From contig NZ_JACEFB010000007.1 in assembly GCF_013694095.1 (NCBI RefSeq), positions 124,001-188,000 of the forward strand: a stretch of 64,000 nucleotides of DNA, read 5' to 3'. The stretch's first letter is position 1; the number at the start of each line of letters is the position of its first letter. Below, piece by piece: positions 1 to 8,802 of this stretch. Source of the DNA: Thermogemmata fonticola (GTDB taxonomy: Bacteria > Planctomycetota > Planctomycetia > Gemmatales > Gemmataceae). The position numbers were made by a program, and so were the translations under genes. Below the pieces are notes generated by a model, which was given only the letters and a program-made list of their open reading frames with translations, was not told where the DNA came from and did not search any database.

Positions 1-194
1 TACGCCTAATGGCTACCTGTGTGCTCAATATTGCTTTTGCAAAGGTTATGGTGCGCAAGATGGTGGATTTGTTTGCCATTGTATAAATAAGTAACAGAGG
101 AGATGGGTCAGTTATTTTCGGGTAGAACGGTTTGCACCGATGAGTGGATGTGGTGCAGACCCACATGAATCATCCAGTCTCTGGGAGCAAAAGC

Positions 195-1250
195 ATGTCC
201 AGTCACCCTTGGATCCTCGGCGTCGTTGTTGTCGTAGGGACGATGCCATTTAGGACCTTAGGTCAGGCAGAACAGTCGCTCGACTTCAAGAAGGATGTGC
301 TGCCCCGCCTCCGCTCCTCCTTTTTCCCGGAGGATATACCCGCCATTTCGATCAAATGTCGCATGACGGTGGAGCCTAGAGATGATACACCCTCAGAGAC
401 GCGCGAGGCGGTTTATCGCTTTTCACCCCGAGGCGGTTTAGTCACGCATTTACGTTGGGATAAGCCTTACATCGATGGTTACAATCCCTGGTATGCTTTT
501 CGCATCGAACGTCCGGCTGAAGAAAAAGACTGGAAATTGGTATCCCTGTGGATGGCGGGAGACCCAGGATACGAAGAATATGTCGATAGTATTAAGTTGC
601 AAGTGAAAGAGAGGGCGCGGATTCCACCGGTGGGTATCAAGGGTGTGAGTTTAGTGGAATTAGCTACGTTTCGGTCATTTCGGCTCACGGAATGCAAACG
701 GGTTAACAGAGCAGGGCGAGAGTATATCCAGGTTAGCTTTGAGATTCAACCGAGTCGGGAGGAAGCTGAGCGGTATCCCGTCGCTGCCTGGGAGGGATTG
801 GAGTTTTTACGTCATGCTACGATTATTATCGATCCGCAAATGTGGATCACGGTTGAGCGTGTGACGCAACACTTGGGTAATATCAGAGGAGATTCAAAGG
901 TTTACATTAAAAATAATATAGAATATAGATTTAATTCTAAGGATCAATTGATAGGTTATAATATTCATGCAGAAATAACAGAAGTATCGCAAAAGCGCCG
1001 CGATGTGATTCCACGGACACCGACATCCGTAACACGGATCGAGACGATAGTTGAGACGCCGGAGGATATACCGGATCGGGAGTTTATGTTGACGGCGTTT
1101 GGGTTGCCGGAGCCGAAGGGGGTGAAGGTGCCGGGTCCCTGGATTCCGCCGTACGTTTGGTTGATCGTGGCCGGAGTGGTATTAGCCGTGGTAGCTGACA
1201 TTTTTCGTCGATTGGCTCGTCAGCGGGGTGGGTCTCAGGAAGCAACGTGA
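195..1250 (+). CDS. Secreted, C-terminally anchored protein of unknown function
   Basis: I do not recognise a named family. From ATG 195 the protein is about 351 residues, begins with a hydrophobic signal-peptide-like stretch ending near LGQA, and closes with one membrane helix (PPYVWLIVAGVVLAVVADIF) followed by a basic tail, so the body should lie outside the cytoplasmic membrane. The body is rich in beta-strand-like segments and resembles planctomycete secreted proteins of the LolA/DUF1571 kind only loosely. Start choice: GGGAG at 183-187 sits 7 bases before ATG 195 and the signal peptide then starts at once; GTG 144 and ATG 165 are in frame but lack such a site. The stretch 880-970 is unusually AT-rich for the gene. 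A DUF1559 gene follows 30 bases downstream, so the two may be co-transcribed. Confidence 0.7.
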   Translation: MSSHPWILGVVVVVGTMPFRTLGQAEQSLDFKKDVLPRLRSSFFPEDIPAISIKCRMTVEPRDDTPSETREAVYRFSPRGGLVTHLRWDKPYIDGYNPWYAFRIERPAEEKDWKLVSLWMAGDPGYEEYVDSIKLQVKERARIPPVGIKGVSLVELATFRSFRLTECKRVNRAGREYIQVSFEIQPSREEAERYPVAAWEGLEFLRHATIIIDPQMWITVERVTQHLGNIRGDSKVYIKNNIEYRFNSKDQLIGYNIHAEITEVSQKRRDVIPRTPTSVTRIETIVETPEDIPDREFMLTAFGLPEPKGVKVPGPWIPPYVWLIVAGVVLAVVADIFRRLARQRGGSQEAT

Positions 1251-1280
1251 TTATGTCAAGATCTGCGGGGAGGGATGGCC

Positions 1281-2183
1281 ATGACTCGTCCTCGGTGGGG
1301 GTTTAGTCTTATCGAAGTGGTGGTGGTCATCGCTATCGTCGCGCTTCTGGCAGGTCTGCTGTTGTCGGCAGTGCAGCAGGTTCGGGGTGCAGCGGCCCGG
1401 ATGCAATGTCAGAATCATCTGCGGCAACTGGCTTTGGGTTGTCACCATTATGCCGCGGCAAAGGGTCAGTTGCCGCCGGGGGTGGTGATTGGCAACGGAA
1501 AGCCGGAGCAAGTGCCGATGTTTTGTTCGACCTGGCTAGTACACATTCTGCCGTATATAGAACAGTCGGCGGTGTGGGAACAGGTCCAGGCGGCTTATCG
1601 GGCCGATCCGAGTCCCTTCGGTTCGGCGCATCAGGCGGTGGCTCAGGTGGTGATTCCTGTGTATGGATGTCCATCAGATAGTCGGGTGTCAAGTCCACAG
1701 GTGATTCCGGACAGTCATTTGGTGAAGTCGCTGAGTAGTTATTTAGGGGTGATGGGGGACAATTATGCCAGTGGAGATGGAGTGCTTTATACCGATTCTC
1801 AGGTCAAGATGGTGGATATCCGGGATGGGACGAGTCAGACGTTGCTGATAGGGGAACGGCCACCGGCGGCGAATCTGACGTTTGGTCGGTGGTATAACGG
1901 TCGAGGTCAGGCGTTTACCGGTTCGTTGGATGCGATTTTGGGGGTACGGGAGATCAATTTGCGACCGCAGGGGATTCCGGATTGTCCGCGGGTGGTGTAT
2001 CGGTTTGAGCCTGGGGATTTTTGGGATAATTGTGATGTGTTTCATTTTTGGAGTCCGCATAGTGGTGGGGCGAATTTTGCGTGGGCGGATGGTTCGGTGC
2101 GGTGGATTCCATATTCGGCGGCTCGATGGATGCCGGCTTTGGCTTCGCGTGCCGGAGGAGAGGTGGTGGAACTGCCAGAGTGA
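1281..2183 (+). CDS. DUF1559 domain protein with type IV pilin-like N-terminus
   Basis: This belongs to the large planctomycete DUF1559 family. The N-terminus carries a prepilin-type methylation motif (G-FSLIEV) followed by a hydrophobic helix, VVVIAIVALLAGLLLSAVQQ, and a conserved MQCQNHLRQLALGCHHY segment. The C-terminus has the family hallmark H-x9-DG (HSGGANFAWADG). Family members are thought to be exported pseudopilin-like surface proteins with a beta-rich globular domain; their role is not known. Start: GGGGAGGG at 1267-1274 abuts ATG 1275, which leaves ATG 1281 at proper spacing, so I prefer 1281; ATG 1275 would add two residues (Met-Ala). Length of about 300 residues is normal for the family. 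Confidence 0.9.
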   Translation: MTRPRWGFSLIEVVVVIAIVALLAGLLLSAVQQVRGAAARMQCQNHLRQLALGCHHYAAAKGQLPPGVVIGNGKPEQVPMFCSTWLVHILPYIEQSAVWEQVQAAYRADPSPFGSAHQAVAQVVIPVYGCPSDSRVSSPQVIPDSHLVKSLSSYLGVMGDNYASGDGVLYTDSQVKMVDIRDGTSQTLLIGERPPAANLTFGRWYNGRGQAFTGSLDAILGVREINLRPQGIPDCPRVVYRFEPGDFWDNCDVFHFWSPHSGGANFAWADGSVRWIPYSAARWMPALASRAGGEVVELPE

Positions 2184-2355
2184 AGAGGGGTTGTTGTGTC
2201 CGTTCGAGGTTTGTGAATAAGTGTGACATATGTTTGTTTGATCAGTCAGGATCATGGAGCCGAGGGTGGGGGGAGTTGGGCTGGGGATAGAAAGGGAAGA
2301 CGATTCCCTGCGGTTTGAGATCGTCGGGGGTGTGAGGTCGTCGGGAGTTGGGGAT

Positions 2356-3627
2356 TCAGCGGGGCCAGTGGAATTGAGGATGTTGTTGGCGCCACCGTGT
2401 GAGGCGTTCGGCCTGGGGTCCGCTGGAACAGGCGGCGGTGAGGGTCTGTCCGATGAAGTGGACTGCTTCGACGAGGCGTTCATCGGATTCGGCACAACTG
2501 AGGCGGAGAAATCCGAGTCCGGAAGGGCCAAAGCATTCGCCCCCTAAGCAAGCGACCCCTCGACGTTCGTCGGCAGCTTCCAGCAAGAACATGGCTAGGC
2601 CGTGGGAGGTCAGACCGAAGCGTTGACACCAGAGGCGCAAATCGGGGAAGACGTAGAAGGTGCCGGCGGGGCGGCGGACGCGGACACCTTCCAGGCGGCT
2701 CAGTTCGGTGACGAGCAGGTTGACTTTGGCGCGGAATTGGTTCATTTGTTCATTCCGAGTGGGTTCGTCCAGTTCCAGGGCGGCCTGGGCGGCCTTCTGG
2801 ACGAAGGGGGGCACACAGGAAAGGGACGTGTTCAGAAGTTTGCCGAAGACCTGGATGACCGGTGGGGGAGCGACGGCGAAGCCGCAGCGCCAGCCGCTCA
2901 TGCTGTAGCTCTTGGAGAAGGTGTAGGCGGCGACGGTGCGTTCCCGCAATTCCGGCAGGCTCAGGGGGGTGTGGTGTTTCCCCTCCCAGACCATGTGGCA
3001 GTAGGGTTCGTCCGAGAAGAGGAGGACGGGGGTGCCGCGGAGGAGGTCGGCGAAGGCGCGGAGGTCATCGAGGAGCAGGATGCTGCCGGTGGGGTTGTGG
3101 GGGGAGTTGAGGAAAACGGCTTTGGGGCGGCTGTGCTGGCGGAGGAAGCGGGCGAGGTCGTCGGGGTCGGGGCGGAAGTGACGCTCCGGCCGCAGGGGGG
3201 CAAGGACAGGGATAGCCCCGCGGCGGAGGATGTTGGGGAGGTAGGTCGGGAAGGCGGGTTCAAAGACCAGGACGGCGTCGCCGGGTTCGAGGAAGGCTTC
3301 GCAGAAGAAAGTTTGGAAGATTTTGGCCCCGGCGCCGACGGCGATGTGGTCAGCGGTCAGGTCGAGGGCGAATTCGCGGTTGAGGGTCTGGGCGATGGCG
3401 GCGCGGAATTCAGGCAGTCCGAGGGAGGGGGCGTAGCGGGTGTGACCGGCGTCGAGGGCAGCGTGGGCAGCAGCCAGGGCATGCGGCGGGGTGGGGAAAG
3501 GACTGTCGCCGATCTGGAGTTCGATGACCTCCTTGCCAGCGGCGCGGAGGCGGCGGGCCACGGCCAGCACGTCGAAGGCGGTTTCGCTGGTCAAACCAGC
3601 GGCGAAGGCGGAAAAGGCCCAATTCAT
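2356..3627 (-). CDS. Class I/II pyridoxal-phosphate aminotransferase
   Basis: A fold-type I PLP enzyme of about 423 residues, related to aspartate aminotransferases of subgroup I-gamma/beta. Visible motifs in order: the substrate-side segment IELQIGDSPFPTPP, a cofactor-binding AGAKIFQTF, NSPHNPTGS (the Asn that contacts the PLP oxygen), SDEPYCHMVW (the Asp that pairs with the pyridine nitrogen), the Schiff-base lysine in TFSKSYSMSGWRCGF, and the C-terminal arginine in FLRLSCAES that binds the substrate carboxylate. All catalytic positions are present, so it should be active; the amino donor cannot be told from sequence. Start at 3627 gives MNWAFSAFAAG; the reading frame stays open upstream to 3654 without a better site. 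It stands alone, convergent with the preceding DUF1559 gene. Confidence 0.88.
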   Translation of the reverse strand: MNWAFSAFAAGLTSETAFDVLAVARRLRAAGKEVIELQIGDSPFPTPPHALAAAHAALDAGHTRYAPSLGLPEFRAAIAQTLNREFALDLTADHIAVGAGAKIFQTFFCEAFLEPGDAVLVFEPAFPTYLPNILRRGAIPVLAPLRPERHFRPDPDDLARFLRQHSRPKAVFLNSPHNPTGSILLLDDLRAFADLLRGTPVLLFSDEPYCHMVWEGKHHTPLSLPELRERTVAAYTFSKSYSMSGWRCGFAVAPPPVIQVFGKLLNTSLSCVPPFVQKAAQAALELDEPTRNEQMNQFRAKVNLLVTELSRLEGVRVRRPAGTFYVFPDLRLWCQRFGLTSHGLAMFLLEAADERRGVACLGGECFGPSGLGFLRLSCAESDERLVEAVHFIGQTLTAACSSGPQAERLTRWRQQHPQFHWPR

Positions 3628-3753
3628 GGAATGATCTCCGTCGGGCGGGGTCAATAGGACCGCGGAAGCGTGGGGCGCTCGTCGGAGCGGTTGCTTCCGG
3701 CGGAACGGCGGCTTTCCCCGTGGTCTCGTCCTTTACTTCAGCGCGTTTGTCCT

Positions 3754-4503
3754 TTACTGCTGCAAGTTGATGGCCCGTGCCAGGGGTTGAAGCACCTGGG
3801 GCAGCACCGCCCCCTGCATTAGCTCTTCGAGGATGCGCCGCTGATTATGGTAGGAATCGATGAAGTTGGCGAAGGGCTGCTTATTCCAGAGCTGCCGCAC
3901 GGTCAGGTAGAGGGAGATCGGGGCGTCCGGCGAAGCCTGGCCGTTGCGGAGGTGGTAGGCATTGGTGCGGGTTTCGATGTGCAAGCGGGCCTGCAACTGG
4001 AAGGTGTCGTCGAGGGCCAATTGCAGGATCGGCTGGTAATGCAGGACGGAGGCGCCCGGCATCTGGCTGAGGGCTTCCAAAGGGGTGCCGCTGGCGATGG
4101 CTTCCAGGACCAGTTGATCGTGGTTCCCCTGGTAGATCAGGTCGAAGTGGTACATGACATCCAGGGATTCGGTTTGCAGGCCGCTGAGATCGAGGTGGAA
4201 CGGGGCCAGTTCCAGGATGCGGGTGATGTGTTCATCGGCGGCTTCGAGCGAGGGGGGATTGACGAAGCCACAGCAGAGGCGGCGGCGGTCCAGGGACACC
4301 CAGCGGTAGCTGCCGCTTTCCCGCTCTTCTTGGAGGAAGTAGTCCTCCTCGGCGCGCTTCTCGAATTCAGTCATGCTCGGCTGAACCTTTTGGATCGCCT
4401 CGAAGAAGTGCAGGACCGTTTCGCGGCCAGTCGGCATGTCCAGCTTGGAGTGCAGATACAGGGTGACCCCGCATTCATCGCACAAGGAAGCGTAGGGGTT
4501 CAT
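3754..4503 (-). CDS. Conserved protein of unknown function with N-terminal CxxC
   Basis: A predicted soluble protein of about 249 residues that I cannot place in a family. It has a Cys pair CDEC at residues 8-11 and a CC pair near residue 78, which could form a metal or redox site but are not followed by a recognisable zinc-ribbon spacing. No signal peptide or membrane helix is visible. The start at 4503 is set by GGAGG about 7 bases upstream; the open frame reaches 4527 without a better signal. It lies between an aminotransferase and otsA, all on the minus strand but with gaps of 126 and 379 bases, so operon membership is doubtful. Codon use and lack of frame breaks support a real gene. Confidence 0.65.
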   Translation of the reverse strand: MNPYASLCDECGVTLYLHSKLDMPTGRETVLHFFEAIQKVQPSMTEFEKRAEEDYFLQEERESGSYRWVSLDRRRLCCGFVNPPSLEAADEHITRILELAPFHLDLSGLQTESLDVMYHFDLIYQGNHDQLVLEAIASGTPLEALSQMPGASVLHYQPILQLALDDTFQLQARLHIETRTNAYHLRNGQASPDAPISLYLTVRQLWNKQPFANFIDSYHNQRRILEELMQGAVLPQVLQPLARAINLQQ

Positions 4504-4882
4504 GAGAAGGCCTCCGCGATGGTGCACCGTGGCAGAAGAAAACCTCCCGGAGGAGGACCGCCCGCGTTCGCCGTTACAGGACAGGAAGAACCGCGGTTGT
4601 CGCCGGCGGAGGAGAGGAGCCGGGATGCTAAACCTCTCCTCCCGCGCGGCCAGTATCCAGCCGAAGCGCCCGCAGGTGTGGTGTTGTTATTGTTCGTTCC
4701 GAGGTGTCAACTAGCAAGGTTGGCAGAGAGCGTGGCAGGGGGGCAGTGCTGGGGCGAACGGCAAATGCCGCCGCTCCGGGACCGGGCACCAGCGGCCTCT
4801 GGAGAGTGGGGAGCCGCCAGCGGTGAACCAGAGCAGGGAGGGGGAAATCGGCGGGAAGTAGGAGGTTGGGGGGCCGGAGCTG
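4504..4882. other. Gene-free interval between otsA and the CxxC protein
   Basis: About 380 bases hold no convincing gene. The short frames here have no ribosome binding site and no protein-like composition. I see no clear hairpin with a T-run. Confidence 0.5.
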
Positions 4883-6451
4883 TCACAGCCGTGCCAGTGG
4901 GGTGAGGGTTTCGCCGGGGCGGGGCGGAGTCGGGGCGGCGGCGGATGAAACGGGGTCGGCGGCTTCGGCAACGGGCAGCGGCTCCGGAGCCATTTTCCCC
5001 AAGGCGCTGAGCAACTGGCCGGCCCAGCGATAGATGTTGTGTTCCAGAACCTGGGTCCGCAGGCGGCGCATCCGACGCTCTTGCTCTTCGACCGGCATGG
5101 TCAGGGCTTGGTACAAGCCTTGGGCCAACTCTTCCACGTCGAAGGGGTTGACCAGGACGGCGTCGGTCAGTTCGCGGGCCGCTCCGGTGAAGCGCGACAG
5201 GACCAGCACGCCGCGCTCATCCTCGCGGGTGGCGACGAATTCCTTGGCCACCAGGTTCATGCCGTCGTGCAGGGAGCTGACCACGCAACCGGCGGCCATG
5301 CGGTAGAGCAGGGTGATCTCCTCCGGTCCGAGATGCTCCTGGAGCAGAACCACCGGCTGCCAAGAGGGGGTGCCGTGTTCCCAATTGATCCGGTCGGCCA
5401 GTTCCTGGACTTCCTCGGTCAGGTCGCGGTAGGCCGGTAGATGGGTGCGGCTCGGCGCTCCGACCTGGAGGAAGTGGAAGGTGCCCCGGAGCTGGGGATG
5501 CTTGCCCAAGAGGCGATCCAGGGCGAGCAAGCGTTCGGGGATGCCCTTGGTGTAATCGAGGCGGTCCACGCCGACGAGCAGGGGGCGCTGGCCGAGGCGG
5601 AACTTTTTGCGCAGCCGGGCGGCCCGGCTTTCCCACGTGCTGCCAAGATAGCGGCGGGGCAAATCGGTATCGACACTGATGGGGAAGGGGCGCACCTGGG
5701 TTTCGTGCCCGCCGCGGGTGATCGAGAACGTCTCCCGGTTCCAGCGGCACTCCAGGGTGCGATCGACGCATTCGAGGAAGTTGTTGCAGTCATGCTGGGT
5801 GTGGAAGCCGAGCAGGTCGTTGCCGAGCAGGCCGTCCAGAATCTCCCGCGCCCAAGGGCAGACCAGGAACTTGTCCACGTTCGGCCAGGGGATGTGCCAG
5901 AAGTGGGCGATGGCCAGATCAGGCCGGGCTTCCTTGAGCAGGCGGGGCAGCAGGGCAAAGTGATAATCCTGGACGAAGATCAGGGCTGGGCCGTCCTGCG
6001 CTTCCTCCAGAACGGCCGCAGCGAATAGCTCGTTGACCTGGCGGTAGGTCTGCCAATGCTGAGGGTCGAAAAGGGGGCGGCAGAAGACTTCATGGCACAG
6101 CGGCCAGAGGCAGCTATTGGCGAAGCCGTAGTAGTAGCCTTCCTCCTGTTCCCGGCTCAGCCAGACGCGGCGGAGGGTGTAGCGGGGATCATCGGGGGGC
6201 ACGCCGACGCGGCCCGCCTCGTCACACACTTCCCGATCAGCTTCGCCGGAACCGTGCGCCACCCAGACCCCGCCGCAGGCTTGCATCACGGGGTCCAGCG
6301 CCGTCGTCAAACCGCCGGCCGGGCGAATCCAATCGATCTCCCCTTCCCGGTAGCGGTGAATATACGGCTCGCGGTTCGCCACGATGATCAAGCGGGCGCC
6401 GCCCAAACGGGTCCGCGCCACTTCCAGCAGACGGTGCTTATCCCAAGCCAT
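4883..6451 (-). CDS. otsA: Trehalose-6-phosphate synthase (GT20)
   Basis: Transfers glucose from a nucleotide-sugar (usually UDP-glucose) to glucose-6-phosphate, the first step of trehalose synthesis in the cytoplasm. The 522-residue protein matches the GT-B fold enzyme from end to end: N-terminal LIIVANREPY and PAGGLTTALDP, the FVQDYHFALLP and HIPWPN segments, then the nucleotide-sugar half with VGVDRLDYTKGIPERL, LHDGMNLVAKEF and RFTGAARELTDAVLVNPFD. The last 45 residues are a Pro/Ala-rich tail not needed for catalysis. The start MAWDKHRLL has GGAGG in the upstream bases. No trehalose-phosphatase (otsB) gene or domain lies beside it, so the second step must be encoded elsewhere. Trehalose or its glucosyl relatives would serve as compatible solutes. 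Confidence 0.93.
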   Translation of the reverse strand: MAWDKHRLLEVARTRLGGARLIIVANREPYIHRYREGEIDWIRPAGGLTTALDPVMQACGGVWVAHGSGEADREVCDEAGRVGVPPDDPRYTLRRVWLSREQEEGYYYGFANSCLWPLCHEVFCRPLFDPQHWQTYRQVNELFAAAVLEEAQDGPALIFVQDYHFALLPRLLKEARPDLAIAHFWHIPWPNVDKFLVCPWAREILDGLLGNDLLGFHTQHDCNNFLECVDRTLECRWNRETFSITRGGHETQVRPFPISVDTDLPRRYLGSTWESRAARLRKKFRLGQRPLLVGVDRLDYTKGIPERLLALDRLLGKHPQLRGTFHFLQVGAPSRTHLPAYRDLTEEVQELADRINWEHGTPSWQPVVLLQEHLGPEEITLLYRMAAGCVVSSLHDGMNLVAKEFVATREDERGVLVLSRFTGAARELTDAVLVNPFDVEELAQGLYQALTMPVEEQERRMRRLRTQVLEHNIYRWAGQLLSALGKMAPEPLPVAEAADPVSSAAAPTPPRPGETLTPLARL

Positions 6452-6829
6452 CGATGTCCTCCTCGGAAGGTCTCCGATTCCAGATGTTGCTCAAGCTCCG
6501 ACTGCGCGGAGAGCGGTACGACCCAACGACGCAAAGCACACAGTCATCCGTGACTCAGCAAACACGGTGCCGCGGATCATCCCCACTGCCTGGCTGAACT
6601 TGATCCCCAAGAGCGGCGGAACCTCCCACTCGGCTGGCCCAGCGTTTGCAGAATCCCCTCCGGATCTGCGGCATAAAATGCCATACCGCAACGGCTTGAA
6701 CCGCGCGTGCGGACGGCGGGCGGCGGAAACCCTCCGGCTGCACCAAACCTGCGGCGAATTGTGCAAATACGACCGCCCAGACATCAGCCGCTTAGGATTG
6801 GTTTCGCGGGGTTACGCTGCCCCGTCCGA

Positions 6830-6865
6830 TGTTCAGAAACTGGCCGAGATTTGTTCAGAAATTGG
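6830..6865. repeat. Direct repeat pair with 22-bp period (TGTTCAGAAAYTGG)
   Basis: TGTTCAGAAACTGG at 6830-6843 recurs as TGTTCAGAAATTGG at 6852-6865, 13 of 14 bases identical, start to start 22 bp. This equals about two turns of B-DNA, so a dimeric regulator could bind both on one face of the helix. It lies roughly 260 bases before the histidine-kinase start. Confidence 0.55.
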
Positions 6866-6885
6866 ACAGCCGAAAGTGGCCTTGC

Positions 6886-6921
6886 GGGAAAACGTAAACG
6901 TTCCTGAGGGAAAACGTACAC
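6886..6921. repeat. Second direct repeat pair with 22-bp period (GGGAAAACGTAMAC)
   Basis: GGGAAAACGTAAAC at 6886-6899 recurs as GGGAAAACGTACAC at 6908-6921, again with 22 bp start to start. The unit sequence differs from the pair at 6830-6865, yet the period is the same, which supports phased protein-binding sites over chance. Confidence 0.55.
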
Positions 6922-7128
6922 CTTCTCCGACGTGCCGGGGCAGACTTCGCTGAGTCTCAAGGGGCCTGGCTGGCTCCCAGGAAGCGCCCCAGGGAGTGCT
7001 AAGGTTCCTCGGAGCTGTGAGGCGGCAGGGGAAGCGGGCAAGATAGCATGGAAGGATTGCCATGGGGAAGAGGTCGTGTCATGGTGAGAATAGGGGAAGT
7101 CCGAGAGGCGGGAGCAGGAGGAGCGGGG

Positions 7129-8760
7129 ATGCGGACGTACATGATGGCCCAGTTGACCGCTCCGGTGGCGGGTTTGAGCGTACTGCTATTGGGTTTGGCG
7201 GTGGTGGCAGCGTGGTACGTGCAGGACATGCAAGCGCGGGCGTCCGGCCCGATTGCCAGCAGCGTGGCCAGCGTCACGGCGGCGCAGGAGTTTGAAATCG
7301 TCATCCGGGAAGTGACGGACATTCTCTACCGGGCGATCATTCACTTGCAGGATCGGGAGCTGGAAGAGCGTCTGCCGTGGCTGCGCCGCCGGGCGGATGA
7401 GGCCCTGGCCCATGCCGAGGAGGCGGCCCGCACGGACACGGAGCAGCAGCTCATCGTCCGGGTCCGGGAAGGGTACCAGCATTTCTTCGCGGAGTACGAC
7501 CGCATCCGGGCGCATCCGCCTCCCCAAGGGCGCTATCCGGAGATCAGCCGCCTGCTCGATACGGTGCTGAGCGAGGAGATTCTCAAGCCGATCCATGAGT
7601 ATCTGCGGCATAACGAAGCGATGCTCAAGCAGGCGAGCGCGACCAATGAGCATTTGGCGCAGCGGCTGAGCATCGGGCTATTGGTGGTGGGCCTGTTCGG
7701 TTCGATCGGCGGGCTGTTGGGAGGCTGGGTGATCGCGGGGGGCGTCCGCCGCGCTCTTTTGGAAAATGAGATGCAGTGGCTGCTGACGGTAGAGCGGCTC
7801 GACGAGGTGCTCCAACAGTCGGGCCAGGCGGTGGAAGGGCCGGTGGAAGGGGGTGATCCGCTGGCGCGTTTCCAGGCTTCGCTGGCGGCGGTGTTGCAGC
7901 GCTTGCAGCAGACCCAGCGGGATGCCCTGCGCGCGGAGCAACTGGCCTGGATGGGCCGGATGGCCGCCAGCATCGCCCACGAAATCCGCAATCCGCTCAT
8001 GGCGATCAAGCTGCTGATTCAGACCGCGGGGGAACGGCCCGGCGGACCGCACCTGCGCCCGCGCGACTTCCAGGTGCTGGAAGAAGAGATCGCCCGGTTG
8101 GAACAGATCGTGGCCGGCTTTCTGGACTTCGCCCGCCCGCCGCGCCCGCATCCCCAAGCGGTGGATGTCGTCGCGGCTACTGCCGCCGCCCTAGAGAACA
8201 TTCGCCCCAAGGCCGAGAGCCAAAATGTCGCCCTCCGCCTCGATGGCGGCGAACTTCCCCTTGTGGTGCAAGTGGACCCGAACCAGCTGCGCCAGGTCCT
8301 CTTGAACCTGCTGTTCAACGCCTTGGAAGCCCAGCCGGACGGCGGGGAAATCGAAGTCAGCGTCCGCCTGGATCGCCTCACGCCGGCTCAGCCCCATTGG
8401 CTGCTCAGCGTCGCGGACCGTGGGCCAGGGTTGCCGGAGGTGGGAGAGCGCATCTTCGAGCCGTTCGTCAGCACCAAGGAATCCGGCTTGGGTTTAGGGC
8501 TGTCGATTTGCCGGCGGATTGCCGAGATGCACGGGGGAACGCTGACGGCGGAGAATCGGCCTGGCGGCGGAGCGGTGTTCACCCTGCGCTTGCCGTGCCA
8601 GCCGCCCTTGGCCCCGCCGAACGGGACGAGGGAAGGAACGGGAGAAGCCGACCGCCTGGAAGCCGCCCCGACTCCCCGCGCTCCGGTCCCGGCGCCGGCC
8701 CTGCCCCGCCCGCGCCCGGATCGGCAGCCCCCCACTCGGCCCATCGCCGAGCAAACCTAG
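7129..8760 (+). CDS. Membrane sensor histidine kinase (NtrB/AtoS type)
   Basis: A two-component sensor of about 543 residues. The N-terminal membrane helix (LTAPVAGLSVLLLGLAVVAAWYV) and a second one near residues 190-212 (IGLLVVGLFGSIGGLLGGWVIAG) bracket an extracytoplasmic helical sensor domain. Then come a short linker, a HisKA domain with the phospho-accepting His284 in SIAHEIRNPL, and a HATPase domain with N box NLLFNALEA, G1 DRGPGLPE, F box IFEPFVSTK and G2 GLGLGL. The C-terminal 55 residues are a disordered Pro-rich tail. ATG 7129 has GGAGGAG 5 bases upstream; ATG 7081 is an alternative. The NtrC-type regulator starts 42 bases downstream and is its probable partner. The signal is unknown. 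Confidence 0.88.
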   Translation: MRTYMMAQLTAPVAGLSVLLLGLAVVAAWYVQDMQARASGPIASSVASVTAAQEFEIVIREVTDILYRAIIHLQDRELEERLPWLRRRADEALAHAEEAARTDTEQQLIVRVREGYQHFFAEYDRIRAHPPPQGRYPEISRLLDTVLSEEILKPIHEYLRHNEAMLKQASATNEHLAQRLSIGLLVVGLFGSIGGLLGGWVIAGGVRRALLENEMQWLLTVERLDEVLQQSGQAVEGPVEGGDPLARFQASLAAVLQRLQQTQRDALRAEQLAWMGRMAASIAHEIRNPLMAIKLLIQTAGERPGGPHLRPRDFQVLEEEIARLEQIVAGFLDFARPPRPHPQAVDVVAATAAALENIRPKAESQNVALRLDGGELPLVVQVDPNQLRQVLLNLLFNALEAQPDGGEIEVSVRLDRLTPAQPHWLLSVADRGPGLPEVGERIFEPFVSTKESGLGLGLSICRRIAEMHGGTLTAENRPGGGAVFTLRLPCQPPLAPPNGTREGTGEADRLEAAPTPRAPVPAPALPRPRPDRQPPTRPIAEQT

Positions 8761-8802
8761 CAACCCCTGGCGGAGCAAGTCGAACACCCGGAGGGTGTAC
8801 CC

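Larger units (their letters stand above)
6452..7080. other. Long intergenic region upstream of the histidine kinase
   Basis: About 630 bases separate the divergent otsA and kinase genes. Frames on both strands (for example 6384-6953 plus, 6491-6784 minus) have atypical composition, overlap each other and lack ribosome binding sites, so I treat the region as non-coding. Its right half carries two pairs of direct repeats listed separately, which suggest a regulatory function. Confidence 0.5.

Noticed and set aside
2602-3657. A 351-residue plus-strand frame rich in Gly and Glu
   Set aside because: It is the antisense of the class I/II aminotransferase gene.
6830-6921. CRISPR-like repeats
   Set aside because: There are only two copies of each unit, the unit is 14 bp and the gap 8 bp, and no cas genes exist in the window.
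6384-6953. A possible gene in the gap before the kinase
   Set aside because: Overlapping frames on both strands, no binding site, no domain-like sequence, and direct repeats inside it.
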